Assembly: GCA_002722095.1 (NCBI GenBank)
Contig: PBKG01000024.1
Span: forward strand, 248,001 to 312,000
Source: Rhodospirillaceae bacterium
GTDB taxonomy: Bacteria; Pseudomonadota; Alphaproteobacteria; UBA8366
DNA length: 64,000 nt
Direction: 5' to 3'
Positions 9,367 through 16,636 of this stretch are shown here, in pieces. Under the pieces are notes generated by a model. It saw nothing but the letters and a program-made list of their open reading frames with translations. It ran no database searches and was not told the origin of the DNA. A program made the translations under genes and the position numbers. Each line of letters begins with the position of its first letter. Position 1 is the stretch's first letter.

Positions 9367-10535
9367 AGCGCTTTCACCCGCTCGACAATCCGGCACGCCG
9401 CGTCTTCAAGCGATTTGGTGCCATCGAAATAGTCGATACCAGGCAACGCCTCGGCGGCCTGTTTCGCTTCCGCCAGTTTCTCCCCGTCGAAGCGGATCAC
9501 CACAGGGAATGTTGCCGGGTCGATCTTTGCATCGATCAACGCTCGCACGACGCCCCGAGCGCGTGCGTCGATAGCACGGAAGTTCCCGTAATTACTGCCG
9601 GCGACAAGGCCTTTAAGTCCCGGCTTCTTCAGCAGTGCGGAGGTCGCCCGATACATGCTTTCTTCGTCGTGGGGGCTGGACGTCCCGTCCATGGTATTGG
9701 CCGGCTTGCCACCGAAATACAGAACCCGGTCAAAAACGTAGTAGCCGGCACCGCCGCCGAGAAAAACAAAGCCAATCTCACCCTCATCCAATTCGTTGAA
9801 GCGAATTTCCGAATGGTCGGGCAACTCGTTTATTTCCGCCACAGCGCGCTCGATGTCGGTCAAAGGGCGATAGCCGTTGGTTGCCAAGGGATCGGCAATT
9901 TCGGAGAGTTCCGGGTGACGAAACGCCGCCTGATCGTCGGTGAGGATGACGCCGGTCGGCGCCACCACGCGCCCGTCCGTTGTGACCGCCAACGGATTGA
10001 CCTCGACCGTTTCCGCTTCCAGTTCGGCGAACAGCTCATAGAGTTTGACCAGCGCCTCGGCAATAGCGGGATCGCCGGCGATTTCAGCTGCATCAGCGGG
10101 GTCTAATCCCTGACGTAAATCAATCGGGTGGCGGCAAATCTGATCTTCCGGAATCGATTCGATCTCGACGCCGCCTGCCGCCGAATACAACAGCACAGCG
10201 CCTCGGCTTTTACTGTCGAAACAAAAGGAAACGAAGAGTTCTTGGGCGATGTCGAGCGCTTCGCTCACCAGCACCTGTTCGACCGGGAATACCAAATCGC
10301 GATTGCCGAGAATGTCTGCTGCGGCCCGTATTTCCGCATCGTTTGACACCAATCGAATCAACCCGGCCTTTCCCCGTCCTCCGCTCGGAATTAATGCTTT
10401 GACCACGGCGCGACCGCCGAACGAGGCAACTGCTTCGGCGATTTCGTTGGCGCTGGCTGCCACCCGCCATTGGGTAACCGCTACTCCCTTATCGGAGATC
10501 AGCCGAAGCGCGTCATGTTCGAGAATGCGAGCCAT
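9363..10535 (-). CDS. ATP-grasp CoA ligase, succinyl-CoA-synthetase beta-like subunit
   Basis: 390 residues counted from the ATG at 10535, which lies directly after the stop of the upstream MaoC-like gene; nine further codons upstream would overlap that gene. The N-terminal ATP-grasp region (VVKALIPSGGRGKAG) and VEVNPLAV are SucC-like. The C-terminal ligase domain keeps GGKPAN, but the loop that is normally VNGAGLAM in SucC is LGGGAGYY. The protein should pair with the alpha-like subunit whose start codon overlaps its stop. Together they would form an acyl-CoA thioester from a carboxylate using ATP. The altered loop suggests an unusual substrate. Confidence 0.83.
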   Translation of the reverse strand: MARILEHDALRLISDKGVAVTQWRVAASANEIAEAVASFGGRAVVKALIPSGGRGKAGLIRLVSNDAEIRAAADILGNRDLVFPVEQVLVSEALDIAQELFVSFCFDSKSRGAVLLYSAAGGVEIESIPEDQICRHPIDLRQGLDPADAAEIAGDPAIAEALVKLYELFAELEAETVEVNPLAVTTDGRVVAPTGVILTDDQAAFRHPELSEIADPLATNGYRPLTDIERAVAEINELPDHSEIRFNELDEGEIGFVFLGGGAGYYVFDRVLYFGGKPANTMDGTSSPHDEESMYRATSALLKKPGLKGLVAGSNYGNFRAIDARARGVVRALIDAKIDPATFPVVIRFDGEKLAEAKQAAEALPGIDYFDGTKSLEDAACRIVERVKAL

Positions 10536-10536
10536 A

Positions 10537-11499
10537 TCAACGGATGGTAAAGCTGCCGCCACCGATCAGGACTTTTTGCCAGTCCTGATTATGGGTCCAG
10601 ACATCGATGCCGTAAGTTGTACCGTCACCGCCCTCTTCTTTGGAGGTGATGACGAAAGCTGGCGAGACCGTATCGAGATCGAGCACGGTCTTGATAAGCT
10701 TGAAATCGAGCTTGCCGGTGGTGAGAAAATCCATACCGAACATATCGATCATCAACGCAACCAGATGACCCTGATACTGAGTTGCCGACGCACAGATCGT
10801 CGGCAAACCACGTTCTTTCGCATAGGCATAGTCCGTATGCTGGTTCGGCTTTGGCCAGTTGGGCGCGTTCGACAGCGGTCCACCGGAAAATGTTGTGAGA
10901 CGCTCGAAGGTGATGTGTTTCGGCGGCCCGCAGAACACGTCGCCGACTTCGGCCGACTTCGCTATCTTTGGCGATCCTTCCCGCATAGCCTCTCGATGTG
11001 CCTCGTCCACCAATAGCGGCGGGCGTTTCGGTTTCTCTCCGCTCTTTTCTTTCTTTTTGCGGTCGTCGGCGAGTGCCTTCGAATAGGCGCCGGATTTCAC
11101 ATGCCTGTGGAGCCGCACCTCGCCCTTGTCATCCAATACCTTAGCTTCGGTGAAACGAAACAACCGCCCATGGTCTTCGATTTTATCAACGATCTGCCAA
11201 GTGACCTTAAACTTTTCGCCCACATACATCGGTCCGAGAAAAGTGTTCTCCTCGCCCGCTTGCAAGCTGGTGTAGCCTTCCTTCATCGCGTGGCTGGGCG
11301 ATTTCGTGGCGTTGCTCATATTAAGCATGAAACCGGGGTGCGCCATCGGTGCGCTGTCACACTCGCCGGTGACGTAGCGGGGATCGAAATCGCCTTCCGC
11401 AAAACAATATTGCTGATTCAGCTCGGGCGTGACGGTGAATTCGAAGGGATCGAAAAAATCGCCCGGTTCCATATCGATGACATTGTCCGCGCGCGCCAT
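10537..11499 (-). CDS. MaoC-like double hot-dog (acyl dehydratase-like) protein, copy 1
   Basis: 320 residues from the ATG at 11499, chosen because AGGAGT precedes it and because the protein then aligns end to end with its neighbour. Two hot-dog halves are inferred: an N-terminal one with DMEPGDFFDPFEF and AHPGFMLNMSN, and a C-terminal one with ATQYQGHLVALMIDMFG. MaoC-type hydratases add water to enoyl-CoA thioesters. The first-half motif here reads DFDPRY where classic R-hydratases have DxNPxH, so the usual catalytic His is absent from that position. It is the second gene of the operon, 16 bases after its paralogue and 1 base before the CoA-ligase beta gene. Confidence 0.75.
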   Translation of the reverse strand: MARADNVIDMEPGDFFDPFEFTVTPELNQQYCFAEGDFDPRYVTGECDSAPMAHPGFMLNMSNATKSPSHAMKEGYTSLQAGEENTFLGPMYVGEKFKVTWQIVDKIEDHGRLFRFTEAKVLDDKGEVRLHRHVKSGAYSKALADDRKKKEKSGEKPKRPPLLVDEAHREAMREGSPKIAKSAEVGDVFCGPPKHITFERLTTFSGGPLSNAPNWPKPNQHTDYAYAKERGLPTICASATQYQGHLVALMIDMFGMDFLTTGKLDFKLIKTVLDLDTVSPAFVITSKEEGGDGTTYGIDVWTHNQDWQKVLIGGGSFTIR

Positions 11500-11515
11500 G
11501 TTCACTCCTAATTCC

Positions 11516-12478
11516 TTATTTAACGGTAAAGGTTCCACCACCGATCATGGTCTTATGCCAGTCCTGATTATGGGTCCAGATATCGACGCCGTATGTTACG
11601 CCATCCGCCGTCTCATCCTTTGCGGTCACGGTGAAACCGGGCGTAACCACATCGTCCTGGAATACGATCTTGATGATCTTGAAATCGAGCTTTCCGGTGG
11701 TGAGAAAGTCCATGCCGAACATCTCGATTAGCATAGCCACCAGATAACCTTGATATTGCGTGCCTGAGGCAAAAATCGTCCGAGTGCCCCGATCTGTCGC
11801 ATATTCGTGGGTAGTATGATGGTTGACCCGCGGCCATTCTGGAACCAGCGATAGGGGGCCGCCGGAAAAGGTGGTCAATCGCTCGAACGCCACGACGCGG
11901 CTTTGTCCAATAAAACTGTCGCCAATCTCGGCGTTTCTGCCGACGCCTATCTCCAACCCTCGATGAGATTTCTGAATTTCACCATCGACAAGCGCAGGCG
12001 GCCGTTTCGGTTTCTTCCCCGACGCCTCCAGTTTCTTGCGTTCTTCAGCCAGCTCTTTCGAATACGCACCCGACTTCGAAAACCGTCTTAGGCGTAGATT
12101 ACCGTCATCGTCGATCACCTTAGTATCGGTGAGCCGAAAAATCCGACCATGATCGACCCAAGTCTTGGCGATTTGCCAGGTAACCTTGAAATGTTCGCCT
12201 TCGTAGAAAGGCCCCATGAATTCGTTGTCTTCACCCGCCTGTAAACCCATATAGCCGGGCGGCATCCAATGGCTCGGCGATTTGGTGCTGTTGCTCATAT
12301 TGAGCATAAACCCCGGATGGGCGATCGGCTTCTCGCCTTCCGACCCGATGACATAGCGCGGGTGAAAGTCCTCTTCGGCGAAGCAATATTGCTGGTTCAA
12401 TTCAGGTGTAACAGTGAATTCGAAAGGGTCGAAAAAATCGCCCGGCTCCATGTCTATGACGCTTTTGCCCTTCGGCAT
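11516..12478 (-). CDS. MaoC-like double hot-dog (acyl dehydratase-like) protein, copy 2
   Basis: 320 residues from the ATG at 12478, which follows a GGAGGGG ribosome site; eight codons further upstream give only a basic leader. It matches the next gene closely (shared DMEPGDFFDPFEFTVTPELNQQ start, shared QYQGxLVAxxIxMFGMDFLT segment). The two are tandem paralogues of identical length and could form a heterodimer. The N-terminal motif is DFHPRY, again lacking the final His of the R-hydratase signature. First gene of the operon; its promoter must lie in the roughly 110-base gap shared with the divergent PrpF-type gene. Confidence 0.75.
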   Translation of the reverse strand: MPKGKSVIDMEPGDFFDPFEFTVTPELNQQYCFAEEDFHPRYVIGSEGEKPIAHPGFMLNMSNSTKSPSHWMPPGYMGLQAGEDNEFMGPFYEGEHFKVTWQIAKTWVDHGRIFRLTDTKVIDDDGNLRLRRFSKSGAYSKELAEERKKLEASGKKPKRPPALVDGEIQKSHRGLEIGVGRNAEIGDSFIGQSRVVAFERLTTFSGGPLSLVPEWPRVNHHTTHEYATDRGTRTIFASGTQYQGYLVAMLIEMFGMDFLTTGKLDFKIIKIVFQDDVVTPGFTVTAKDETADGVTYGVDIWTHNQDWHKTMIGGGTFTVK

Positions 12479-12588
12479 GCCACCCCTCCCCTTGCGCCGC
12501 ACCTCTCAACCCTTCACGGCACGGGTCCCTCTATAGCATACTGCCTGCCGGCCCGGGAGAGCGCGGGCCTGACCAGGAGGACCCGACC

Positions 12589-13791
12589 ATGAGGCAACTT
12601 AAGATTCCAGCCACATTCGTTCGCGGCGGCACCAGTAACGGCATCGCCTTCCGGCGTGACGACCTGCCACCGGACCGCGAGGACTGGACGGAAATATTTC
12701 TTGCCGCGATGGGCAGCCCCGACCCCAACAGCCGCCAATTGAATGGTATGGGCGGGGGCATTTCCTCGCTGTCTAAAATTATGGTGGTCGAAAAATCCGA
12801 AATGGAAGGGGTCGATGTCGACTATACCTTTTGCCAGGTCGCCCCTCGAGACGATTGGGTCGCCTATACCAATATTTGCGGCAACATGGCATCCGCCGTG
12901 GGTCCCTTCGCGGTCGATGAAGGGATTGTCGAGGTCGATGGCGACGAAGTCTGTCTTCGAATTCGCAGCACCAATACCGGTGTTCTCTTCGATACTCGTT
13001 TTCGCCTCGACGATGGCTTAGCCGAAGTCGATGGAGAATTTGAATTACCGGGCGTTTCCGGCACCGGCTCTCCGGTACGGAACGAATTTCTCGATCCCGG
13101 TGGCGCAAATACCTCTGCTCTTTTACCGACCGGCAATATTATCGACGAATTGGAATTACCGAACGGGCAAAAGATTGAAGCTTCACTGGTAGATGCGGCC
13201 TTGGCGGTCGCCTATGTAAATGCCGAAGACATCGGTGCCACGGGAAAAGAGCTTCCCACCGAGGTCGACAGTGATCCGGAGCTCATGGAAATTCTTGAGC
13301 ATTTGCGGTGTCAGGCAGGTGTATTGATGGGACTTGGCGACACGCTGGAAGACGTGCACGAGAACTCCGCCGTTGTGCCGAAGATTTGTTTCGTCACCCC
13401 GCCGCAAGACAATCCGTCGATGTCGGGTGACGTCCTGAAAGCCGACGAATGCGATGTGACCGCGCGGATGATGTCATCTTTCAATTGCCATCGGGCATTA
13501 CCATCGACCGGCTCCGTTTGTATTGCCGTCGCCGCCCGCATCGAAGGCTCCACCGTGCACCGCGCAACCCGAACTCCGGACGACCCCAAAGACGATGTGC
13601 GAGTAAGCCACCCTTCGGGCATTCTTAATGTCACCGCAGACGTGGAACTCACCGACGATGGCTGGCAATGCAATCGGGTTGGGGTCTACCGAACACAGCG
13701 GCGCTTGTTCGACGGTTACGTCTACGTACCAGCATCGAAAGTGCCAAGCCTGATCGCTGCGCGCGCAAAAATGAATCAGGCTGCCGAATAG
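12589..13791 (+). CDS. PrpF-family isomerase (DUF453; methylaconitate/oxalomesaconate tautomerase-like), copy 1
   Basis: 400 residues of the PrpF/LigU/GalD fold, related to diaminopimelate epimerase. Seen are the N-terminal VRGGTSNGIAF, RQLNGMGGGISSLSK, NICGNMASAVGPFAVDEG with the conserved Cys, and a C-terminal HPSGILNVTADVE. Characterised relatives shift double bonds or tautomerise tricarboxylic acids such as 2-methylaconitate or 4-oxalomesaconate; the substrate here is unknown. Start supported by CAGGAGG before the ATG. A paralogue is at 51966-53165. A class V aminotransferase follows after 9 bases, and the MaoC/CoA-ligase operon is divergent. Confidence 0.87.
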   Translation: MRQLKIPATFVRGGTSNGIAFRRDDLPPDREDWTEIFLAAMGSPDPNSRQLNGMGGGISSLSKIMVVEKSEMEGVDVDYTFCQVAPRDDWVAYTNICGNMASAVGPFAVDEGIVEVDGDEVCLRIRSTNTGVLFDTRFRLDDGLAEVDGEFELPGVSGTGSPVRNEFLDPGGANTSALLPTGNIIDELELPNGQKIEASLVDAALAVAYVNAEDIGATGKELPTEVDSDPELMEILEHLRCQAGVLMGLGDTLEDVHENSAVVPKICFVTPPQDNPSMSGDVLKADECDVTARMMSSFNCHRALPSTGSVCIAVAARIEGSTVHRATRTPDDPKDDVRVSHPSGILNVTADVELTDDGWQCNRVGVYRTQRRLFDGYVYVPASKVPSLIAARAKMNQAAE

Positions 13792-13800
13792 GAACCCGCC

Positions 13801-14940
13801 ATGAGCAACGCCACACCCGATTGGGCCAGTCTTCGCAAACTTTTTCCGGCAACCGATACCCATGTCTATTTGGATGGTGCCAATAAAGGTGCCTTACCGC
13901 GCTGCGTCGAAGAGGCGACGCAAGACTGGCTCCGTATGGTCTACGAGGAAGCCGGCGTCGGCGCGTTTTCGATGGACGAGATCGAGCGCACTCGTGAAGC
14001 GATTGCCGCCACCCTCGGCGCACCGTCGGAATGCATCGCACTCACCAAGAATACCTCCGAGGGAATTAACATCCTGGCGCAGGGAATTGGTCTCAAAGCG
14101 GGTGAAAATATAATTCTCAGCCGCGGAGAGCATGAGAACAACACTTTCCCGTGGCGTCATCTCGAAAGCCGTGGCGTGGAAATTCGCTGGGTCGAAGAAG
14201 ACGAACACAACACCTATCCGCTCGACGCCTATGAAAAACTGATCGATGGGCAAACACGGGTCGTGACCGTGGCCTGGGTTACCTATGGTGTCGGCTATCG
14301 TGCCGACCTTGCAGCGTTATCCGAGCTTTGCCGCAGCCGAGACGCGCTTCTTTTTGTCGATGGCGTGCAAGGAGTGGGAATCCTGAACCACCCGATTTCG
14401 GAGCTCGGCGTCGATGCGCTGAGTGCGGGCGGGCACAAGGCGATGTTCAGCCTTGCAGGCGCTGGCTTTCTCTATGTTCGCAAAGAGCTGATTGCCGAGA
14501 TCGACCCGCCATATGCGGCGAAATTCAGTTTTACGTCGAATGACCGCATGCGGGAAAAAGTGGAACTCAGTGCCGACGCGCACCGCTTCGAATATGGCAA
14601 CCCCAATTATCTCGGCACCTATGTGCAACGGCGGGGTGCGGAGTTCATTCAAAGTATCGGGCTAGAACATATCGAAGGGCGTGTGCAGGAACTCAGCACG
14701 TTTTTGATGGAAAGCGCGCTACAGCGCGGGCACGCCGTCCGCACACCCCGGGAGTGGCATCAGCGCGCCGGCATCGTCAGCCTAGATATGGGCCGCGACG
14801 CGGGATCTATTGCCGATACCTTGGCGGAAAAGAATATCCGGGTGAGCAATAAGGATGGTCATTTGCGTGCGACCGTCCATTTTTACAATAACGAAGAAGA
14901 CATCGTCCGTTTCTTGGATGCGCTCGATAGCCTCAGATAG
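13801..14940 (+). CDS. Class V aminotransferase (PLP enzyme), second copy
   Basis: 379 residues with LTKNTSEGIN (phosphate site), LLFVDGVQ with D187, and SAGGHKAMFSLAGAG with K213 as the likely PLP lysine, followed by a C-terminal VHFYNNEEDIVRFLDAL. It is paralogous to the protein at 2501-3706. In the family it is nearest in look to isopenicillin-N epimerase/selenocysteine-lyase-like enzymes. Its tight coupling to the PrpF-type gene (9-base gap) suggests both act in one pathway, perhaps on an amino-acid-derived or lyase substrate. Ends 6 bases from the convergent aquaporin gene. Confidence 0.85.
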   Translation: MSNATPDWASLRKLFPATDTHVYLDGANKGALPRCVEEATQDWLRMVYEEAGVGAFSMDEIERTREAIAATLGAPSECIALTKNTSEGINILAQGIGLKAGENIILSRGEHENNTFPWRHLESRGVEIRWVEEDEHNTYPLDAYEKLIDGQTRVVTVAWVTYGVGYRADLAALSELCRSRDALLFVDGVQGVGILNHPISELGVDALSAGGHKAMFSLAGAGFLYVRKELIAEIDPPYAAKFSFTSNDRMREKVELSADAHRFEYGNPNYLGTYVQRRGAEFIQSIGLEHIEGRVQELSTFLMESALQRGHAVRTPREWHQRAGIVSLDMGRDAGSIADTLAEKNIRVSNKDGHLRATVHFYNNEEDIVRFLDALDSLR

Positions 14941-14946
14941 GCTGGC

Positions 14947-15624
14947 CTAACCCGCCTTCAATTCTCCGTAGAGCCATTTAAAAAGATAGGTCGCAGCAAC
15001 GGCGCCGATAATCTGCGCAACGATGAAAGCAGGCGCATGGTCCGGGAGAATTCCCGAAAAGCTATCGGTCATGCTGCGTGCGATGGTAACTGCTGGATTA
15101 GCAAACGAAGTGGACGAGGTGAACCAATAGCCTGCGGATATGAATAGACCGACCGCATAGGGAACTGCATCCGGCCGAAGCCGAACACAGCCGAGAATAG
15201 TCGCCAACAAACCAAACGTCGCAATGAATTCACCGGTCCACTGGCCGAGTCCGGTACGTGCTTTGCTCGATGCCATCAGCAGATCCGGGGAGTCAAACAT
15301 TAGATGGGCAAGTGCCGCGCCTCCAATCGCCGCAACAGTCTGAACCAGCACATAGACAATCGCATCGCGCCCCGAAATCTGTTTTTGAAGCCAGAAAGAC
15401 AGCGTTACCGCCGGATTGAAATGCGCACCGGACACCGGACCGAATATCAGGATCAACACCATAAGAATGCAGCCGGTTGCCACCGTATTGCCTAATAGCG
15501 CAATGGCGACGTTCCCGCCCGCCAGCATTTCGGCCATGATGCCCGATCCGACCACGGTCGCCAGCAGAAATGCGGTGCCGATCGCCTCCGCCACGAGTTT
15601 GCGCGCGAAACCATAGTCGGTCAT
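14947..15624 (-). CDS. aqpS: AqpS-type aquaglyceroporin (MIP family) in arsenic operon
   Basis: 225 residues, six transmembrane segments and two NPA boxes: HFNPAVTL at residues 70-72 and FANPAVTI at 176-178, with R183 as the conserved selectivity-filter arginine. Aquaglyceroporins conduct neutral As(OH)3 and small solutes. In Sinorhizobium meliloti an AqpS in the ars operon takes the role of an arsenite exporter. Here it is the last gene of arsR-arsI-aqpS on the minus strand, 56 bases after arsI, and no arsB or acr3 pump is present. The location and family make downhill arsenite efflux the best inference. Confidence 0.85.
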   Translation of the reverse strand: MTDYGFARKLVAEAIGTAFLLATVVGSGIMAEMLAGGNVAIALLGNTVATGCILMVLILIFGPVSGAHFNPAVTLSFWLQKQISGRDAIVYVLVQTVAAIGGAALAHLMFDSPDLLMASSKARTGLGQWTGEFIATFGLLATILGCVRLRPDAVPYAVGLFISAGYWFTSSTSFANPAVTIARSMTDSFSGILPDHAPAFIVAQIIGAVAATYLFKWLYGELKAG

Positions 15625-15680
15625 TTCAAAGTCCTACTTATCGGAAGTTGGTAAGTCAGATCGGCTGTTCGACAGAAGCT

Positions 15681-16205
15681 TTATCCACTGCAGCAGTTTG
15701 TCTCATCCGACCTTGTACCGCCGCAACATTCGATTTCGGTCGGCACCGCGCCGGTGCAGCAGTCCTCGTCCTCCGGCCTATCCGAATTTCCTTCGTTGTC
15801 GGAGGCAAGAGAAGAGCGCTTGACCCGGTCGCCGCCATAGACCGCTTCTGCGCCATGGCTCAAGAATGTCTCCCACGGTACGCCTTGCGGATCGGAGACC
15901 CACGCCTTGTCGGATCGTGCGTAACAGCAAACCGCGTCTTCCTGTTCGATGACATTGCGTCCGGCAGCCTCCGGCTTTTCCGCGTAATCGGTAAGCTCTT
16001 CGCCGCTTTCCACTTGGACGCCCAAATGATCCACACCGAAATTTGCTTTACCCGGTGAGATCGCGAAGTTTACTCGCGGATCGTCGAGCATCCATTTCGC
16101 ATAGTCGCCTTTCAATACGCTCGGCTCCATATCGAACATGGTCGAATAAAACCCAACCGACTCATCCAAATCCTTAACCCGAACGTGTACGTGCAACCGT
16201 TTCAT
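15681..16205 (-). CDS. arsI: ArsI-type C-As lyase (ArsI/CadI family dioxygenase)
   Basis: 174 residues. The first 117 form a vicinal-oxygen-chelate (glyoxalase/bleomycin-resistance) domain. H5, H60 and E112 match the iron ligands of characterised ArsI, and the vicinal thiol pair C93-C94 in AVCCYARSDKAW matches the pair that binds trivalent methylarsenical. Such enzymes cleave the carbon-arsenic bond of MAs(III) to give As(III). The tail after residue 130 is unusual: three further Cys pairs at 149-150, 160-161 and 171-172, each 11 residues apart, probably extra thiol ligands. The gene starts inside the end of arsR (32-base overlap), so translation is coupled. Confidence 0.9.
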   Translation of the reverse strand: MKRLHVHVRVKDLDESVGFYSTMFDMEPSVLKGDYAKWMLDDPRVNFAISPGKANFGVDHLGVQVESGEELTDYAEKPEAAGRNVIEQEDAVCCYARSDKAWVSDPQGVPWETFLSHGAEAVYGGDRVKRSSLASDNEGNSDRPEDEDCCTGAVPTEIECCGGTRSDETNCCSG

Positions 16206-16563
16206 TGGCTTCTTCCTTTCCTGGCCCGCCGCAACACAGCACGGGCAGTTCGCATAATAAAGTTTCGCATGCCGACGCCTGACCCTGACAGCAATCCTCG
16301 ACTAAAAATTCGAGTAAAGCCTTCAAGCCCCCCTGGTCGATCGAATAGATGATCTGGCGGCTTTCACGCCGGGACTGCAATAAACCGGCCCGCTCCAGGT
16401 GGCCGAGATGGAACGACAAGGTTGCCGGCACCACGTTCAATCGAGCGGCAAGGTCACCTGCAGGCAGCCCTTCCAGTCCTTCGCGCACCAATACCCGGAA
16501 AATGCCCAATCGGGTCTCATGCGCCAGCGCGCCAAGCGCTCCAATAGCGTTTTTTATTTCCAT
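16174..16563 (-). CDS. arsR: ArsR-family arsenic-responsive repressor
   Basis: 129-residue winged-helix ArsR/SmtB protein: ALAHETRLGIFRVL, then the recognition helix region NVVPATLSFHLGHLERAGLL. The C-terminal half has C91-C92 and C99, close to the Cys-Cys/Cys site of Acidithiobacillus-type ArsR, and a further Cys-rich segment (C104, C110-C111). It should repress its own operon and release on trivalent arsenicals. The ATG sits at the edge of a perfect inverted repeat and immediately downstream of a -10-like box, so the message may be leaderless. First gene of arsR-arsI-aqpS. Confidence 0.92.
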   Translation of the reverse strand: MEIKNAIGALGALAHETRLGIFRVLVREGLEGLPAGDLAARLNVVPATLSFHLGHLERAGLLQSRRESRQIIYSIDQGGLKALLEFLVEDCCQGQASACETLLCELPVLCCGGPGKEEANETVARTRSG

Positions 16564-16585
16564 AATTTGAATATAGTCAAATTAT
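16562..16585 (-). promoter_or_regulatory. Operator of the arsR-arsI-aqpS operon
   Basis: A perfect 9-base inverted repeat, ATAATTTGA and TCAAATTAT, separated by 6 bases. It overlaps the candidate -10 box and reaches the arsR start codon. Position and symmetry are what is expected for autoregulation by the ArsR dimer. Confidence 0.8.
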
Positions 16586-16597
16586 CAAAGTGTGCAA
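16570..16597 (-). promoter_or_regulatory. Candidate promoter of arsR (leaderless)
   Basis: On the minus strand TTGCAC (16597-16592) is followed after 16 bases by TATATT (16575-16570). The ATG of arsR begins 7 bases downstream of the -10 box, where transcription would start, and no Shine-Dalgarno precedes it. The -10 match is good and the -35 match is modest. Confidence 0.5.
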
Positions 16598-16636
16598 GAG
16601 GCCGAATGCAAAATTGTTAAATTTACTGGATGTCGC

